A stretch of 64,000 nt of DNA from the NCBI RefSeq assembly GCF_024171955.1, contig NZ_JAMTCS010000008.1, positions 1 to 64,000 of the forward strand, read 5' to 3'. The notes beneath the pieces were generated by a model that worked only from the letters and a program-made list of their open reading frames with translations, ran no database searches and was not told the DNA's origin. The position numbers and the translations under genes were made by a program. Shown piece by piece: positions 46,004 through 54,444 of the stretch. Numbering within the stretch: position 1 is the first letter of the stretch; each line of letters starts with the position of its first letter. This stretch comes from Promicromonospora thailandica. GTDB taxonomy: Bacteria; Actinomycetota; Actinomycetes; Actinomycetales; Cellulomonadaceae.

Positions 46004-46920
46004 GACTCTCCCGCCCTCCGGGACAACAGCACGTACCCCACCAGGAGCACGCCCAGGATCAGGCTCATCAGCAGGCCGAACGCGGCGGCGCTGCCGATGT
46101 CGGCCTTGGTGACGAGCTCGGTGTACACCTGGATGGCCATGACCTGCGTGCTGCCGGCGCCCTCGGTCAGCAGGTAGACGTCGTCGAAGGTCTGGAACGA
46201 CCAGATGAACCGCAGCAGCAGGAGCAGCAGCGCCACCGCCCGGAGCTGGGGCAGCAGCACGAAGCGCAGGATCTGCCGGCGGTTCGCGCCGTCGAGCGCC
46301 GCGGCCTCCTCGATCTCGCCGGGCACGGACTGCAGGCGAGCGGTGAGGAACAGGAACGCGAGCGGCGCCGACTTCCAGACGTCGAACAGCACCACCACCA
46401 GCAGGGCCACGGGCACGGGGACACCCCAGACGTCGGCCGACGTGGTGCTGAGGAAGCCCACCGGGGTGTCCCAGCCCAGGTATGCCCGCCCGAAGGCGTT
46501 GACGAGGCCGTACTGGGGGTTGAGCAGCGTCTTCCAGATGGTCGCGGCGGCCACCACGGGCAGCACGTAGGGCACCAGCAGCAGCGCGCGCACCAGGCCG
46601 CGCCCCCGGAAGGGGCGGCGGAGCGCCAGTGCCAGCACGAGGCCGACGGCGAGCGACCCGGCCGAGGTGAGCCCCGCGTACAGCACCGTGGTCCACAGCG
46701 CGCCCCAGAACGCGCGCGACGCCGCGGCCCGCCGGAAGTTGTCGAGCGACCACTCGATCGGCTCCGTGCCGAGGAACGGGATGTCGACCAGGCGCACCTC
46801 GGAGAAGCCGAACACCACGACGAGGGCGAACGGGAGCAGCACCACCAGGGCGACCACCGTCAGCGACGGCGAGACGAGCAGCCACCCGGACCGGTTCTCC
46901 CGCGTGCGGGCGCTCGTCAC
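46000..46920 (-). CDS. sugar ABC transporter permease (MalF-like)
   Basis: 306 residues from GTG 46920, overlapping the binding-protein stop. Six hydrophobic segments, the N-terminal GWLLVSPSLTVVALVVLLPFALVVVFGFSEV, and the EAA loop EEAAALDGANRRQILRFVLLPQLRAV define a CUT1 MalF-type subunit. Forms the membrane channel with the MalG-like partner. Confidence 0.9.
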   Translation of the reverse strand: MTSARTRENRSGWLLVSPSLTVVALVVLLPFALVVVFGFSEVRLVDIPFLGTEPIEWSLDNFRRAAASRAFWGALWTTVLYAGLTSAGSLAVGLVLALALRRPFRGRGLVRALLLVPYVLPVVAAATIWKTLLNPQYGLVNAFGRAYLGWDTPVGFLSTTSADVWGVPVPVALLVVVLFDVWKSAPLAFLFLTARLQSVPGEIEEAAALDGANRRQILRFVLLPQLRAVALLLLLLRFIWSFQTFDDVYLLTEGAGSTQVMAIQVYTELVTKADIGSAAAFGLLMSLILGVLLVGYVLLSRRAGES

Positions 46921-48320
46921 TGGTCCTGCTGCAGAGCCGTCACCTCGGCCGCCATCTGCCGGGTCACCTCGGCCGGGTCGGTGCCCCGGTACAACGGCTC
47001 GAGCTGCTGGGCGAGCGTGCCCTGCGTGGCCACGAGCCCGGCGAGCGTCGCGTCGGGCGTGCCCTGGCCCCAGCGGGCCACGGCGGTCATGCCCTCGCCC
47101 ATGGCGGTCACGAGGTCGTCGCCGTACACCTCGGCCACCGACGACTGGACCTTCGGCCCGAAGCCCAGGCCGCCCCACGCGTCGAGGAACTCGGTCGGGT
47201 TCTCCGGGGTGCCGGTGCGCAGGGGCAGGCGGCCCTCCGTGGCGACCGCCAGCGTGTCCGCGTAGCCCTCGCTCAGCACGAACTCGATGTACTGCCGCGC
47301 CTCCTGCGCGTGCGCGTGCGCGGGGACGGCGTAGGCGAGCGTCGCGCCGAACTGGGCGGGCTCGCCGCCGTCGGCCGGTTCCAGGACCGTGATGAAGCCG
47401 GAGCTCTTGGCGAGGAACTCCGGGTCGTCGGCGCACTGCGCGCACGTGGGCGGCACGGCCTCGTCGAGGTTCGCGAGCTCGTCGAGGATGTGGGTCGAGA
47501 ACAGGAGCATCGCGGCGTCCCCGGCGAGGTAGGCGGCGCGTGCGGACTCGACGTCGTAGTCGCCCGCGACGGACGAGTCGCGCAGCTCCTTGAAGTACCC
47601 GGCCGCCTCGGCGCACTCGGGCGAGTCGAGCGTGACCGCGCCGTCGGACACGAGCCGGCACCCCGCGGACTGGAAGACCGACTCGATGCCCTCCGTGCCG
47701 GACGCCGTGCCGGGCTGGGTGCCCAGGGCGATGCCGGTGACGCCGAGCTCGTCCTTGACCGTCGTCGCGGCGTCGGCCAGCTCCTCGACGGTGGTGGGCA
47801 CCTCCACGCCTGCCTCGTCGAGCAGGTCGGTGCGGTAGGCGATGAGGTGCACCCACCCGTCGCTCGGCACCGCGGCGAGCGTGCTCTCCCCGGTGTCGGG
47901 GTCCTGCGCCGTGACGGCGCCGAGCGCGTTCTCGTTGAACGTCGCGGGGTCCAGCGTGTCGACGGCGGCCTGCGCGGTGTCGGTGTCGAGCAGGCCCTGC
48001 GCCTGCCAGGACGTCACCTGGGAGGCGCCCGCGAGGATGACGTCGGGCACCTCGCCCGAGGCGGCCCCGGTGACCAGCGCCTGGTCCTGGTCGGCGGCGG
48101 CCAGGGGCACGACGTCGACGTCGATGCCGGTCTGCTCGGTGAACCGTGCGGCCACCGCCTCCTGCGCGGCCACCCGCTCGGGCGTGGTCTGCGGCGTCCA
48201 GAACGTGAGGGTGCCGGTCTCCTCCTCCTGCGACGGCGCCCCGCACGCGGCCAGGAGGGCGGTCGGCAGGGCGGCGAGCAGGGCGACGACGACGGCGGAC
48301 GAGCGGGTGCGGCGGTGCAT
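46917..48320 (-). CDS. sugar-binding lipoprotein of the ABC transporter
   Basis: 467 residues from ATG 48320, with GAGGAG 5-7 nt upstream. The signal sequence ends in the lipobox LLAACG, so the protein is lipid-anchored outside the membrane. LTFWTPQTTPERVAAQEAVAARFTEQTGIDVDVVP and FITVLEPADGGEPAQFGATLAYAV are typical of family 1 solute-binding proteins. First gene of the GH89 operon, so it most likely binds a GlcNAc-containing oligosaccharide. Confidence 0.9.
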   Translation of the reverse strand: MHRRTRSSAVVVALLAALPTALLAACGAPSQEEETGTLTFWTPQTTPERVAAQEAVAARFTEQTGIDVDVVPLAAADQDQALVTGAASGEVPDVILAGASQVTSWQAQGLLDTDTAQAAVDTLDPATFNENALGAVTAQDPDTGESTLAAVPSDGWVHLIAYRTDLLDEAGVEVPTTVEELADAATTVKDELGVTGIALGTQPGTASGTEGIESVFQSAGCRLVSDGAVTLDSPECAEAAGYFKELRDSSVAGDYDVESARAAYLAGDAAMLLFSTHILDELANLDEAVPPTCAQCADDPEFLAKSSGFITVLEPADGGEPAQFGATLAYAVPAHAHAQEARQYIEFVLSEGYADTLAVATEGRLPLRTGTPENPTEFLDAWGGLGFGPKVQSSVAEVYGDDLVTAMGEGMTAVARWGQGTPDATLAGLVATQGTLAQQLEPLYRGTDPAEVTRQMAAEVTALQQDQ

Positions 48321-48356
48321 GGGCTCTCCTCGGTGTGCGGCCTCGGGGTGCCCCAG

Positions 48357-48385
48357 AGAATTCACCCGCCGGCCGGCACAGTCAA
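48357..48385 (-). promoter_or_regulatory. promoter of the GH89 transport operon
   Basis: On the minus strand TTGACT (48380-48385), exact 17-bp spacer, AATTCT (48357-48362), 37 nt before the binding-protein start. The spacer contains the perfect palindrome GCCGGCCGGC (48368-48377), a possible operator. Confidence 0.6.
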
Positions 48386-48409
48386 GGACGACGCGCTGAC
48401 GGGCCCGGC

Positions 48410-49063
48410 TCAGGCGGGGACGTCGACCACCCGGGCGTCGCCGGTGACGGGGGAGAGGGCCCCCGAGGAGGCGGCTGCGACGTCGGCGGCCAGCGCGTCC
48501 AGCGCGGCGGCGGGGACGAGCAGGCGCAGGTGCGCGACGGCGTCGTACACGGGCGGCTCGGTGACGGCGCCGTGCGCCGTGGCCCAGTCGCGCAGCAGGT
48601 TGTCGAGGCGGCCGGCGTCGGCGTGCGGCACGTCGACGGTGACCTCGTGCAACAGCTCGCGGCGCAGCACGGCGCCGGAGGCGGCGGCGACGTCCAGAGC
48701 GCCGGACACCGCGCCCGAGTAGGCCCGGACCAGGCCGCCCGCGCCGAGCTTCACGCCCCCGAAGTAGCGCGTCACGACGGCGACCACGTCGGTGACGCGG
48801 CGGTGCCGGAGCACCTCCAGCATGGGGACGCCCGCGGTGCCGCCGGGCTCGCCGTCGTCGGAGGAGCGGGCCTGGTCCGCGTGGGTGCCGAGCACCATCG
48901 CGACGCAGTGGTGGCGCGCGTCCCACAGCTCCTTGCGCAGGCGCGCGATGACGGCGTCGGCCTCCGCCGTGCTGCCGACCGGGGCGAGGTGGGTCAGGAA
49001 GCGGGACTTCTTGACGACCGTCTCGTGGTCGACGGGCCGGGCGATGGTGCTGGGGAGGTCCAC
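48410..49063 (-). CDS. yigZ: YigZ/IMPACT family protein
   Basis: 217 residues from GTG 49063 (VDLPSTIARPV). UPF0029 motifs: KKSRFLTHLAPVGSTAEADAVI, DARHHCVAMVLG, SDDGEPGGTAGVPMLEVL and VVTRYFGGVKLGAGGLVRAYS. YigZ is related to yeast IMPACT/Yih1; its bacterial role is unclear, possibly RNA or ribosome linked. Monocistronic, between the sugar operon and the recombinase-like gene. Confidence 0.92.
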   Translation of the reverse strand: MDLPSTIARPVDHETVVKKSRFLTHLAPVGSTAEADAVIARLRKELWDARHHCVAMVLGTHADQARSSDDGEPGGTAGVPMLEVLRHRRVTDVVAVVTRYFGGVKLGAGGLVRAYSGAVSGALDVAAASGAVLRRELLHEVTVDVPHADAGRLDNLLRDWATAHGAVTEPPVYDAVAHLRLLVPAAALDALAADVAAASSGALSPVTGDARVVDVPA

Positions 49064-49093
49064 CGCACGAGCCTACGGTGTGCCTCCTTCCAT

Positions 49094-49110
49094 AAATAGT
49101 GTGCCAAGCG
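49094..49110 (+). repeat. 17-bp exact repeat, copy 2 (upstream of recombinase-like gene)
   Basis: AAATAGTGTGCCAAGCG, identical to 42345-42361. It fills the spacer between a weak -35 region and the TATTCT -10 box (49111-49116) of the recombinase-like gene, so it could be an operator or a recombination site. Confidence 0.7.
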
Positions 49111-49122
49111 TATTCTCTCACC

Positions 49123-49722
49123 ATGACCAGCACCGGTGCGACGTCACCACGAGCAGGGGCCGCGGAGCCCGGCCGGTACCCGCGGCCGCCCGTGAGCCTG
49201 GAGGAGGCCGAGTGGGTGTGGCGCGAGCTGTCGACCGAGGCGATGCGGTCGGGTGCCAAGCCGGAGACGGTACGGCTCGCGGTGATCACGGGTCTGGTCC
49301 GTGCGACCGGCGCCCGGTACGGCGACCTGCTGCGGGTGCGGGTCGAGGACCTCGACCTCGGCCCGGCGCGGGCCCGGACCACGGAGGGCAGCGTGCTGGT
49401 GCGGCACGGCAAGCACCGGGCGCCGCACCGCCACCTGCTGCCGGCGGAGCTCGTGGTGCTGCTGCGGCACTGGATGGTGGTGCGGGAGGAGCTCGCGGTG
49501 GAGCTGGAGGGTTCCGTGCCGCGTGCGCTGCTGCTCACCGTGCACCACACGCACGACAACGGGACCACCGTCGCGTCGGGTCTGCCGATCACGCGGCAGG
49601 GCCTGGTGCTGTCCTGGCGCCGGTTCGTGCACCGCACCAACGCCCGGTACGGGGCCCTGCGCCCGCCGCTGCCCACGCGGTTCGAGCAGGTCCGTCGCGC
49701 CTGGCTCGAGGAGACCCCGTGA
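49123..49722 (+). CDS. truncated tyrosine-recombinase-like protein
   Basis: 199 residues from ATG 49123, 6 nt after TATTCT (leaderless). LVRATGARYGDLLRVRVEDLDL resembles the box I Arg region of tyrosine recombinases, VRHGKHRAPHRHLLPAELVVLL the beta-strand Lys region, and ITRQGLVLSWRRFVHRTNARYG the start of box II. The protein ends before the catalytic His/Trp and Tyr would appear, so it should not cut DNA. It could be a remnant, a regulator or a directionality partner. The similarity is by eye and not certain. Confidence 0.5.
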   Translation: MTSTGATSPRAGAAEPGRYPRPPVSLEEAEWVWRELSTEAMRSGAKPETVRLAVITGLVRATGARYGDLLRVRVEDLDLGPARARTTEGSVLVRHGKHRAPHRHLLPAELVVLLRHWMVVREELAVELEGSVPRALLLTVHHTHDNGTTVASGLPITRQGLVLSWRRFVHRTNARYGALRPPLPTRFEQVRRAWLEETP

Positions 49723-49776
49723 GTGCTGGGCCTTCGCCCTTCTTGGTGTGCCAGAAGGGCGAAGGCCCAGCACTCA
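49720..49776. terminator. 24-bp perfect inverted repeat, bidirectional terminator
   Basis: Bases 49720-49743 are exactly complementary to 49753-49776, with a 9-nt loop. The outer ends coincide with the stop codons of the two convergent genes (TGA 49720-49722 and, on the minus strand, TGA 49774-49776). There is no T run. The stem is far longer than a normal terminator, so a transcription/RNA-stability barrier for both strands or a former mobile palindrome are both possible. Confidence 0.85.
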
Positions 49777-50406
49777 GCGCGTCGTGATGCCCAGGAGGGG
49801 GGACGTCGGGGTCGAGGAGGGGAGCTCCTCGAAGCCGTAGCGGTCGTAGAACGCCCGCGCGGCGGTGTTCTCGGCGGCGTAGCCGAGGTGCACGCCCGGC
49901 ACACCGCGGTCGGCGAGCGCCGTGCGGAGCGTGTCGATGAGGCGGGAGCCGAGGCCGCGGCGCTGCAGCACGGGGAGCAGGTCGATGTGCAGGTGGGCGG
50001 GGTGGGTGGTGAGCTCGCCGTGGCGCAGGCCGCGGACCATGCGCTGGGGGTCGGCGCCGTCGCGCAGGAGCTGGGCCTCGGTGTAGCCGGGGTCGGCGCC
50101 GGTGGAGGGTCCGGGTGCGGGGTGGCGGGTGACGAAGCCGGGGGTCCACTCGCGGGCCCACCAGTCGGCGAAGGCGGCGGTGTCGGCGACGCCGAGGATG
50201 TATCCGGTGGCGCGGCCCTCGTGCTCGACGACCCAGGCGAGGTCGGGGGAGTGCTCGAGGTAGGGCAGGGCGTAGACCTCGGGCATGAGGAGGTCGTCGG
50301 AGTAGATGCCTGTCGCGTCGCCGCCGGCCGCGGCGGTGCGGACGCAGATGTCGGCGACGTCGTCGCGGTCGGTGGTGCGGTACGGGCGGATGAAGGGCTC
50401 GGTCAC
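49774..50406 (-). CDS. GNAT family N-acetyltransferase
   Basis: 210 residues from GTG 50406 (VTEPFIRPYRTTDRDD), 7 nt after TACCCT on the minus strand; the longer frame to 50445 is less likely. GNAT motifs: IRPYRTTDRDDVADICVRT, AHLHIDLLPVLQRRGLGSRLIDTL (acetyl-CoA pyrophosphate loop RRGLGS), and GYAAENTAARAFYDRYGF. It resembles O-GlcNAcase-linked and bacterial GCN5-type acetyltransferases. Substrate unknown. Confidence 0.87.
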   Translation of the reverse strand: MTEPFIRPYRTTDRDDVADICVRTAAAGGDATGIYSDDLLMPEVYALPYLEHSPDLAWVVEHEGRATGYILGVADTAAFADWWAREWTPGFVTRHPAPGPSTGADPGYTEAQLLRDGADPQRMVRGLRHGELTTHPAHLHIDLLPVLQRRGLGSRLIDTLRTALADRGVPGVHLGYAAENTAARAFYDRYGFEELPSSTPTSPLLGITTR

Positions 50407-50466
50407 CCGGGTCAGGGTAGCGGCGAGACCCCGAGTTTGCCGCATGCTCGTGCGGGTAACGCCAAG

Positions 50467-50487
50467 GTCACGGAATCGTCATGTGAC
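50467..50487. promoter_or_regulatory. inverted repeat ahead of ectA
   Basis: GTCAC (50467-50471) and GTGAC (50483-50487) are inverted arms 11 bp apart, extended imperfectly as AAGGTCAC/GTGACTTT. They lie about 20 bp before a TACGGT -10-like box (50506-50511) and 34 bp before ectA. Candidate site for osmotic control of the ectoine operon. Confidence 0.4.
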
Positions 50488-50520
50488 TTTGTCGCCCATT
50501 TTCGTTACGGTCGTTATGTC

Positions 50521-51039
50521 ATGCAGAACCTCGAAGAGGAACTCAAGCACATCCATCCGACCGAGACCACGGTGGCGTTGAGGGAGCCCACCGTCGATGA
50601 CGGAGCAGCGATGTGGCGCCTCGCGCGCGACAGCAAGACGCTGGACCTCAACTCGTCCTACGCGTATCTCCTCTGGGCCCGTGACTTCGCCCGGACGTCC
50701 GTGATCGTCACCGTCGACGGCGAGCCTGCCGGCTTCGTCACGGGGTACGTGCGGCCCGACGAGCCGACCACGTTGATGATCTGGCAGGTCGCCGTCGACC
50801 ACGCCTACCGCGGGCAGCGGCTGGCGTCCCGGATGCTCGCGCACCTCGCGGGGCAGCATCCCGGGTGCACGCACGTGGAGACCACCATCACCTCGGACAA
50901 CACGGCGTCGATCGCCCTGTTCATGTCCTTCGCGTCGGCCCAGGGTGCGCCCGTCGACGTGCGGACGGTGTTCCCGGCCGAGGCGTTCCCGGACGGTCAC
51001 GACGCGGAGCTGGTGTTCCGCATCGGCCCGCTGTCCTGA
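50521..51039 (+). CDS. ectA: L-2,4-diaminobutyrate acetyltransferase
   Basis: 172 residues from ATG 50521 ([11 protein letters not shown]); there is no strong ribosome site and the leader is very short. GNAT protein with the EctA pattern: [41 protein letters not shown], and [20 protein letters not shown] for acetyl-CoA. EctA acetylates diaminobutyrate, the second step of ectoine synthesis. First gene of ectABCD. Confidence 0.95.
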   Translation: MQNLEEELKHIHPTETTVALREPTVDDGAAMWRLARDSKTLDLNSSYAYLLWARDFARTSVIVTVDGEPAGFVTGYVRPDEPTTLMIWQVAVDHAYRGQRLASRMLAHLAGQHPGCTHVETTITSDNTASIALFMSFASAQGAPVDVRTVFPAEAFPDGHDAELVFRIGPLS

Positions 51040-51091
51040 GGCCACCCACCCCACCCGAACACACCCACCCGAACACACAAGGAACACGCGC

Positions 51092-51112
51092 GTCCGGTCA
51101 CAGGGGCCGGAC
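51092..51112 (+). promoter_or_regulatory. hairpin before the ectB ribosome site
   Basis: GTCCGG and CCGGAC (6-bp arms, 9-nt loop) end 5 nt before GGAAGGAG of ectB, in an 86-nt gap that also has a CACCCGAACACAC direct repeat. It could modulate ectB translation; no T run for termination. Confidence 0.3.
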
Positions 51113-51125
51113 CGTGGAAGGAGCC

Positions 51126-52493
51126 ATGCGCCCGAGCACAACCATGCCCACCGTCCCGACGACCAGCAGCACCAGCACGAACAGCATCTTCGACGAGCTC
51201 GAGTCCCAGGTCCGCAGCTACTGCCGCAACTGGCCGGCCGTGTTCACCACCGCGCAGGGGAGCACCCTGCAGGCCGAGGACGGCAGGAGCTACCTCGACT
51301 TCTTCTCCGGTGCCGGCGCCCTGAACTACGGGCACAACCACCCGGCGCTCCTGGAGGCGCTGGTCGACTACCTGCGCAGCGGCGGCATCGTGCACTCCCT
51401 CGACATGCACACCACCGCCAAGCGCGACTTCCTGACGGCGTTCCGCGAGCGCATCCTGGCGCCGCGCAACCTGGACCACAAGGTCATGTTCCCGGGGCCC
51501 ACGGGGACCAACTCCGTGGAGAGCGCCCTCAAGCTGGCCCGCAAGGTGACCGGCCGGCAGCACATCCTGTCGTTCACGAACGCGTTCCACGGCATGACGC
51601 TGGGCTCGCTGTCGGTGACCGGCAACTCGATGAAGCGCAACGGCGCGGGCCTGCCGCTGACGAACAGCTCCAAGATCCCGTACGACGACTACTTCTCGGG
51701 CGCGATCGAGGACTTCCTGTGGCTCGAGCGGGTGCTGGGCGACAGCGGGTCCGGCGTCGACAAGCCGGCCGCGATCATCGTGGAGTCCGTGCAGGGCGAG
51801 GGCGGCCTGAGCGCGGCCCGGCCGGAGTGGCTACGCGCCCTGTCCGAGTTGTGCCGCGCGCACGGGATCCTGCTCATCGTCGACGACGTGCAGGCGGGGT
51901 GCGGGCGCACCGGCGACTTCTTCAGCTTCGAGGAGGCCGGGATCGTCCCCGACATCATCTGCCTGTCGAAGTCGCTCTCCGGTTACGGCCTGCCGCTCGC
52001 GCTGACCCTGATCCGTCCCGAGCTGGACCAGTGGGAACCCGGCGAGCACAACGGCACCTTCCGCGGGCACAACCCCGCGTTCGTGACCGGCACGGTCGCC
52101 CTGGAGCGCTTCTGGTCCGACGACGCGTTCTCGACCCGGGTCAAGCAGCGCTCCGCCGAGCTGCACGACGGCCTCGCGGCGATCGCGGCGGGGTACGACG
52201 GCGCGGTCGTGAAGGGCCGGGGGCTGCTCACCGGCATCAAGTTCCCCGACGACTCGGCCGCCACGAAGGTCGCCGCGGCCGCCTACCGGCGCGGTCTGCT
52301 GGTCGAGACCTCCGGGCCCGAGGACGAGGTGCTCAAGACCATGCCCGCCCTGACCATCAGTCCCGACGAGCTGCGGTCCGGCATCGAGATCATCGCCGCC
52401 GCGACGCAGGAGGTGCTCGGCGTGCCCAGCGCACCCGCCGACACACCCGGACCCCAGCGAACCGAGCCCCGAGGAGAGGACGACGACACGTGA
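51126..52493 (+). CDS. ectB: diaminobutyrate-2-oxoglutarate transaminase
   Basis: 455 residues from ATG 51126. AAGGAG is only 2 nt away, so ATG 51144 (MPTVPTTSS) may be used instead. Class III aminotransferase with EctB features: [66 protein letters not shown] and the PLP Lys in [15 protein letters not shown]. It makes diaminobutyrate from aspartate semialdehyde and glutamate, the first ectoine step. Overlaps ectC as GTGA. Confidence 0.95.
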   Translation: MRPSTTMPTVPTTSSTSTNSIFDELESQVRSYCRNWPAVFTTAQGSTLQAEDGRSYLDFFSGAGALNYGHNHPALLEALVDYLRSGGIVHSLDMHTTAKRDFLTAFRERILAPRNLDHKVMFPGPTGTNSVESALKLARKVTGRQHILSFTNAFHGMTLGSLSVTGNSMKRNGAGLPLTNSSKIPYDDYFSGAIEDFLWLERVLGDSGSGVDKPAAIIVESVQGEGGLSAARPEWLRALSELCRAHGILLIVDDVQAGCGRTGDFFSFEEAGIVPDIICLSKSLSGYGLPLALTLIRPELDQWEPGEHNGTFRGHNPAFVTGTVALERFWSDDAFSTRVKQRSAELHDGLAAIAAGYDGAVVKGRGLLTGIKFPDDSAATKVAAAAYRRGLLVETSGPEDEVLKTMPALTISPDELRSGIEIIAAATQEVLGVPSAPADTPGPQRTEPRGEDDDT

Positions 52494-52912
52494 TCGTGAC
52501 GCGACTGAGCGACCTGGAAGGCACCGACCGTGACGTGCGGTCCGAGACGTGGCGCAGCCGCCGCTTCGTGCTCGCCAAGGAGGGCGTGGGGTTCTCGTTC
52601 CACGAGACCGTCATGTACGCGGGTACCGAGACCGAGATGTGGTACGCGAACCACATCGAGGCGGTCTACTGCGTGGGTGGTATGGGCGAGCTCGAGAACC
52701 GGGAGACCGGCGAGGTGCACCAGATCTCGGACGGCACCATGTATCTGCTGGACGGCAACGAGAAGCACACGGTGCGCCCCACCACCGACCTGCGGCTGAT
52801 CTGCACGTTCAACCCGCCCGTGACCGGGCGGGAGACGCACGACGCGGACGGGGTGTACCCGCTGATCATCGAGGAGAGCACCGCGAAGAGCACCGAGGAG
52901 GCTGCCGTATGA
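52490..52912 (+). CDS. ectC: L-ectoine synthase
   Basis: 140 residues from GTG 52490 ([16 protein letters not shown]), with GAGGAG upstream. Small cupin: [42 protein letters not shown], and [30 protein letters not shown]. EctC closes the ring of N-acetyl-diaminobutyrate to ectoine. Full length for the family. Its stop overlaps ectD as ATGA. Confidence 0.96.
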   Translation: MIVTRLSDLEGTDRDVRSETWRSRRFVLAKEGVGFSFHETVMYAGTETEMWYANHIEAVYCVGGMGELENRETGEVHQISDGTMYLLDGNEKHTVRPTTDLRLICTFNPPVTGRETHDADGVYPLIIEESTAKSTEEAAV

Positions 52913-53799
52913 CGGACCCGCTGGACGATCTGTATCCCACCCGTGTCGAGGGCGACGCGTCCGAGATCGCGCGGCAGGACCCCGTCGTCTGGGGCACCGC
53001 CGCCGACGGCCCGCTCGACCAGGGCCTCCTGGACGGCTTCGACCGCGACGGGTACCTCCTGCTGGAGGACCTGGTGACCCCGGAGGAGGTCGAGGAGTTC
53101 CGCGCCGAGCTGCGCCGCCTGTCCGCCGACCCCGCGGTGCGCGCCGACGAGCGCACCGTCGTGGAGTCCTCGTCGCAGCAGGTGCGCACCATCTTCGAGG
53201 TGCACCGCACCAGCGAGGTCTTCGCGCGGATCGCCCGTGACCCGCGGGTCGTGGGGCGGGCGCGGCAGGTGCTCGGCTCGGACGTCTACCTCCACCAGAG
53301 CCGGGTCAACCTCAAGCCCGGTTTCGGCGGCGGCGACTTCGCGTGGCACTCCGACTTCGAGACCTGGCACGCCGAGGACGGGCTGCCGCGGATGCGGACC
53401 GTCAGCATCTCCATCTCGCTGACGGACAACTACTCGTTCAACGGGCCGCTCATGATCATGCCCGGCACCCACAAGACGTACGTGTCGTGCACCGGCCGCA
53501 CCCCGAACGACAACTACCGGTCCTCGCTCGTGATGCAGAACGCCGGCACGCCCGACGAGGACATCCTGACCCGGATGGCCGACGAGCACGGCATCGACGT
53601 CCTGGCGGGCACGGCCGGGAGCGCCGTGATGTTCGACTGCAACTGCATGCACGGCTCGAACGGCAACATCTCGCCGTACGCGCGGTCGAACATCTTCCTC
53701 GTGTACAACAGCGTGGAGAACACGGCGGTGGAGCCGTTCGCGGCGCCGAGGCCGCGGCCGGAGTTCCTCGGGGCGCGGGACTTCTCCCCGGTGGGCTGA
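52909..53799 (+). CDS. ectD: ectoine hydroxylase
   Basis: 296 residues from ATG 52909. Fe(II)/2-oxoglutarate dioxygenase with the EctD signature [17 protein letters not shown] (His-x-Asp metal ligands), [24 protein letters not shown], and the second His in [14 protein letters not shown]. It makes 5-hydroxyectoine, a protectant against heat and drying as well as salt. Final gene of the operon and followed by a strong hairpin. Confidence 0.95.
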   Translation: MTDPLDDLYPTRVEGDASEIARQDPVVWGTAADGPLDQGLLDGFDRDGYLLLEDLVTPEEVEEFRAELRRLSADPAVRADERTVVESSSQQVRTIFEVHRTSEVFARIARDPRVVGRARQVLGSDVYLHQSRVNLKPGFGGGDFAWHSDFETWHAEDGLPRMRTVSISISLTDNYSFNGPLMIMPGTHKTYVSCTGRTPNDNYRSSLVMQNAGTPDEDILTRMADEHGIDVLAGTAGSAVMFDCNCMHGSNGNISPYARSNIFLVYNSVENTAVEPFAAPRPRPEFLGARDFSPVG

Positions 53800-53825
53800 C
53801 CGGACACAGGGTCTGGACAGAAAGG

Positions 53826-53854
53826 CGCCCGGGTCGCATCGTGCGACCCGGGCG
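53826..53854 (+). terminator. hairpin terminator after ectD
   Basis: CGCCCGGGTCGCA and TGCGACCCGGGCG form a perfect 13-bp stem with a TCG loop, 26 nt after the ectD stop. There is no T run, which is usual in GC-rich actinobacteria. It lies between convergent ectD and dps and may serve both. Confidence 0.8.
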
Positions 53855-53895
53855 TCGTCGTGCCGGCTGAGGGTTCGTGGTTCAGGGTCGGTGGT

Positions 53896-54408
53896 TCAGG
53901 ACTGCGGGATAGAGCCCGAGGCCGACTCCAGGTGGGCTCGCACGAACCAGTGGAACTGCTCGAGCTGGTGCAGGTGCCCGATGAGCAGGTCGTTGGTCAC
54001 GTCGTCCAGGCTCTCGGTCTCCTCGGCGGCGGTGCGGTGGTCCTTGATGACCGCCTCGTACACGCCGTCCAGCGCCCCCAGGTGCTCGATCGCGGGTGCG
54101 CGTCCGAGCTTGTAGTCGTCCCACGTGCGGGCCTCGACGAGCGCGCCGGGTGTGCCGACGGGTACGACGCCGAGGGTCGCGATGCGCTCGGCGATCTCGT
54201 CGACCATCGCCCGTACCGCGTCGACCTGCGGGTCGAGCATCTCGTGCACGCCGATGAAGTGCGGTCCCACGACGTTCCAGTGCACGTGCTTGAGCGTGAG
54301 GTGCAGGTCGTTGAGCGCGTGCAGCCGCTGCTGCAGGATCTCGGCGACCTGTGCCCCTTGCTCGGGCGTGAGCGACGGGACGGTGTAGCGGGGCAGCTTC
54401 GGGGCCAT
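53896..54408 (-). CDS. dps: Dps family DNA-binding ferritin-like protein
   Basis: 170 residues from ATG 54408, with GAGGAGG 6 nt upstream. Ferroxidase ligands: LTLKHVHWNVVGPHFIGVHEMLD and MVDEIAERIATLG. QLEQFHWFVRAHL closes the bundle. Dps dodecamers store iron using peroxide and shield DNA. Only a 36-bp gap separates it from the membrane-protein gene above, so it may be partly cotranscribed with that operon as well as have a promoter inside it. Confidence 0.93.
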   Translation of the reverse strand: MAPKLPRYTVPSLTPEQGAQVAEILQQRLHALNDLHLTLKHVHWNVVGPHFIGVHEMLDPQVDAVRAMVDEIAERIATLGVVPVGTPGALVEARTWDDYKLGRAPAIEHLGALDGVYEAVIKDHRTAAEETESLDDVTNDLLIGHLHQLEQFHWFVRAHLESASGSIPQS

Positions 54409-54444
54409 GTCAGGTCCTCCTCTTTCCGGTGGGGCTTCCGGCGG

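Noticed and set aside
42345-49110. A mobile element bounded by the 17-bp direct repeats
   Set aside because: The left copy lies inside an apparently intact GH89 gene and the interval holds an ordinary chromosomal operon, so an integrated element is not supported by this window alone.
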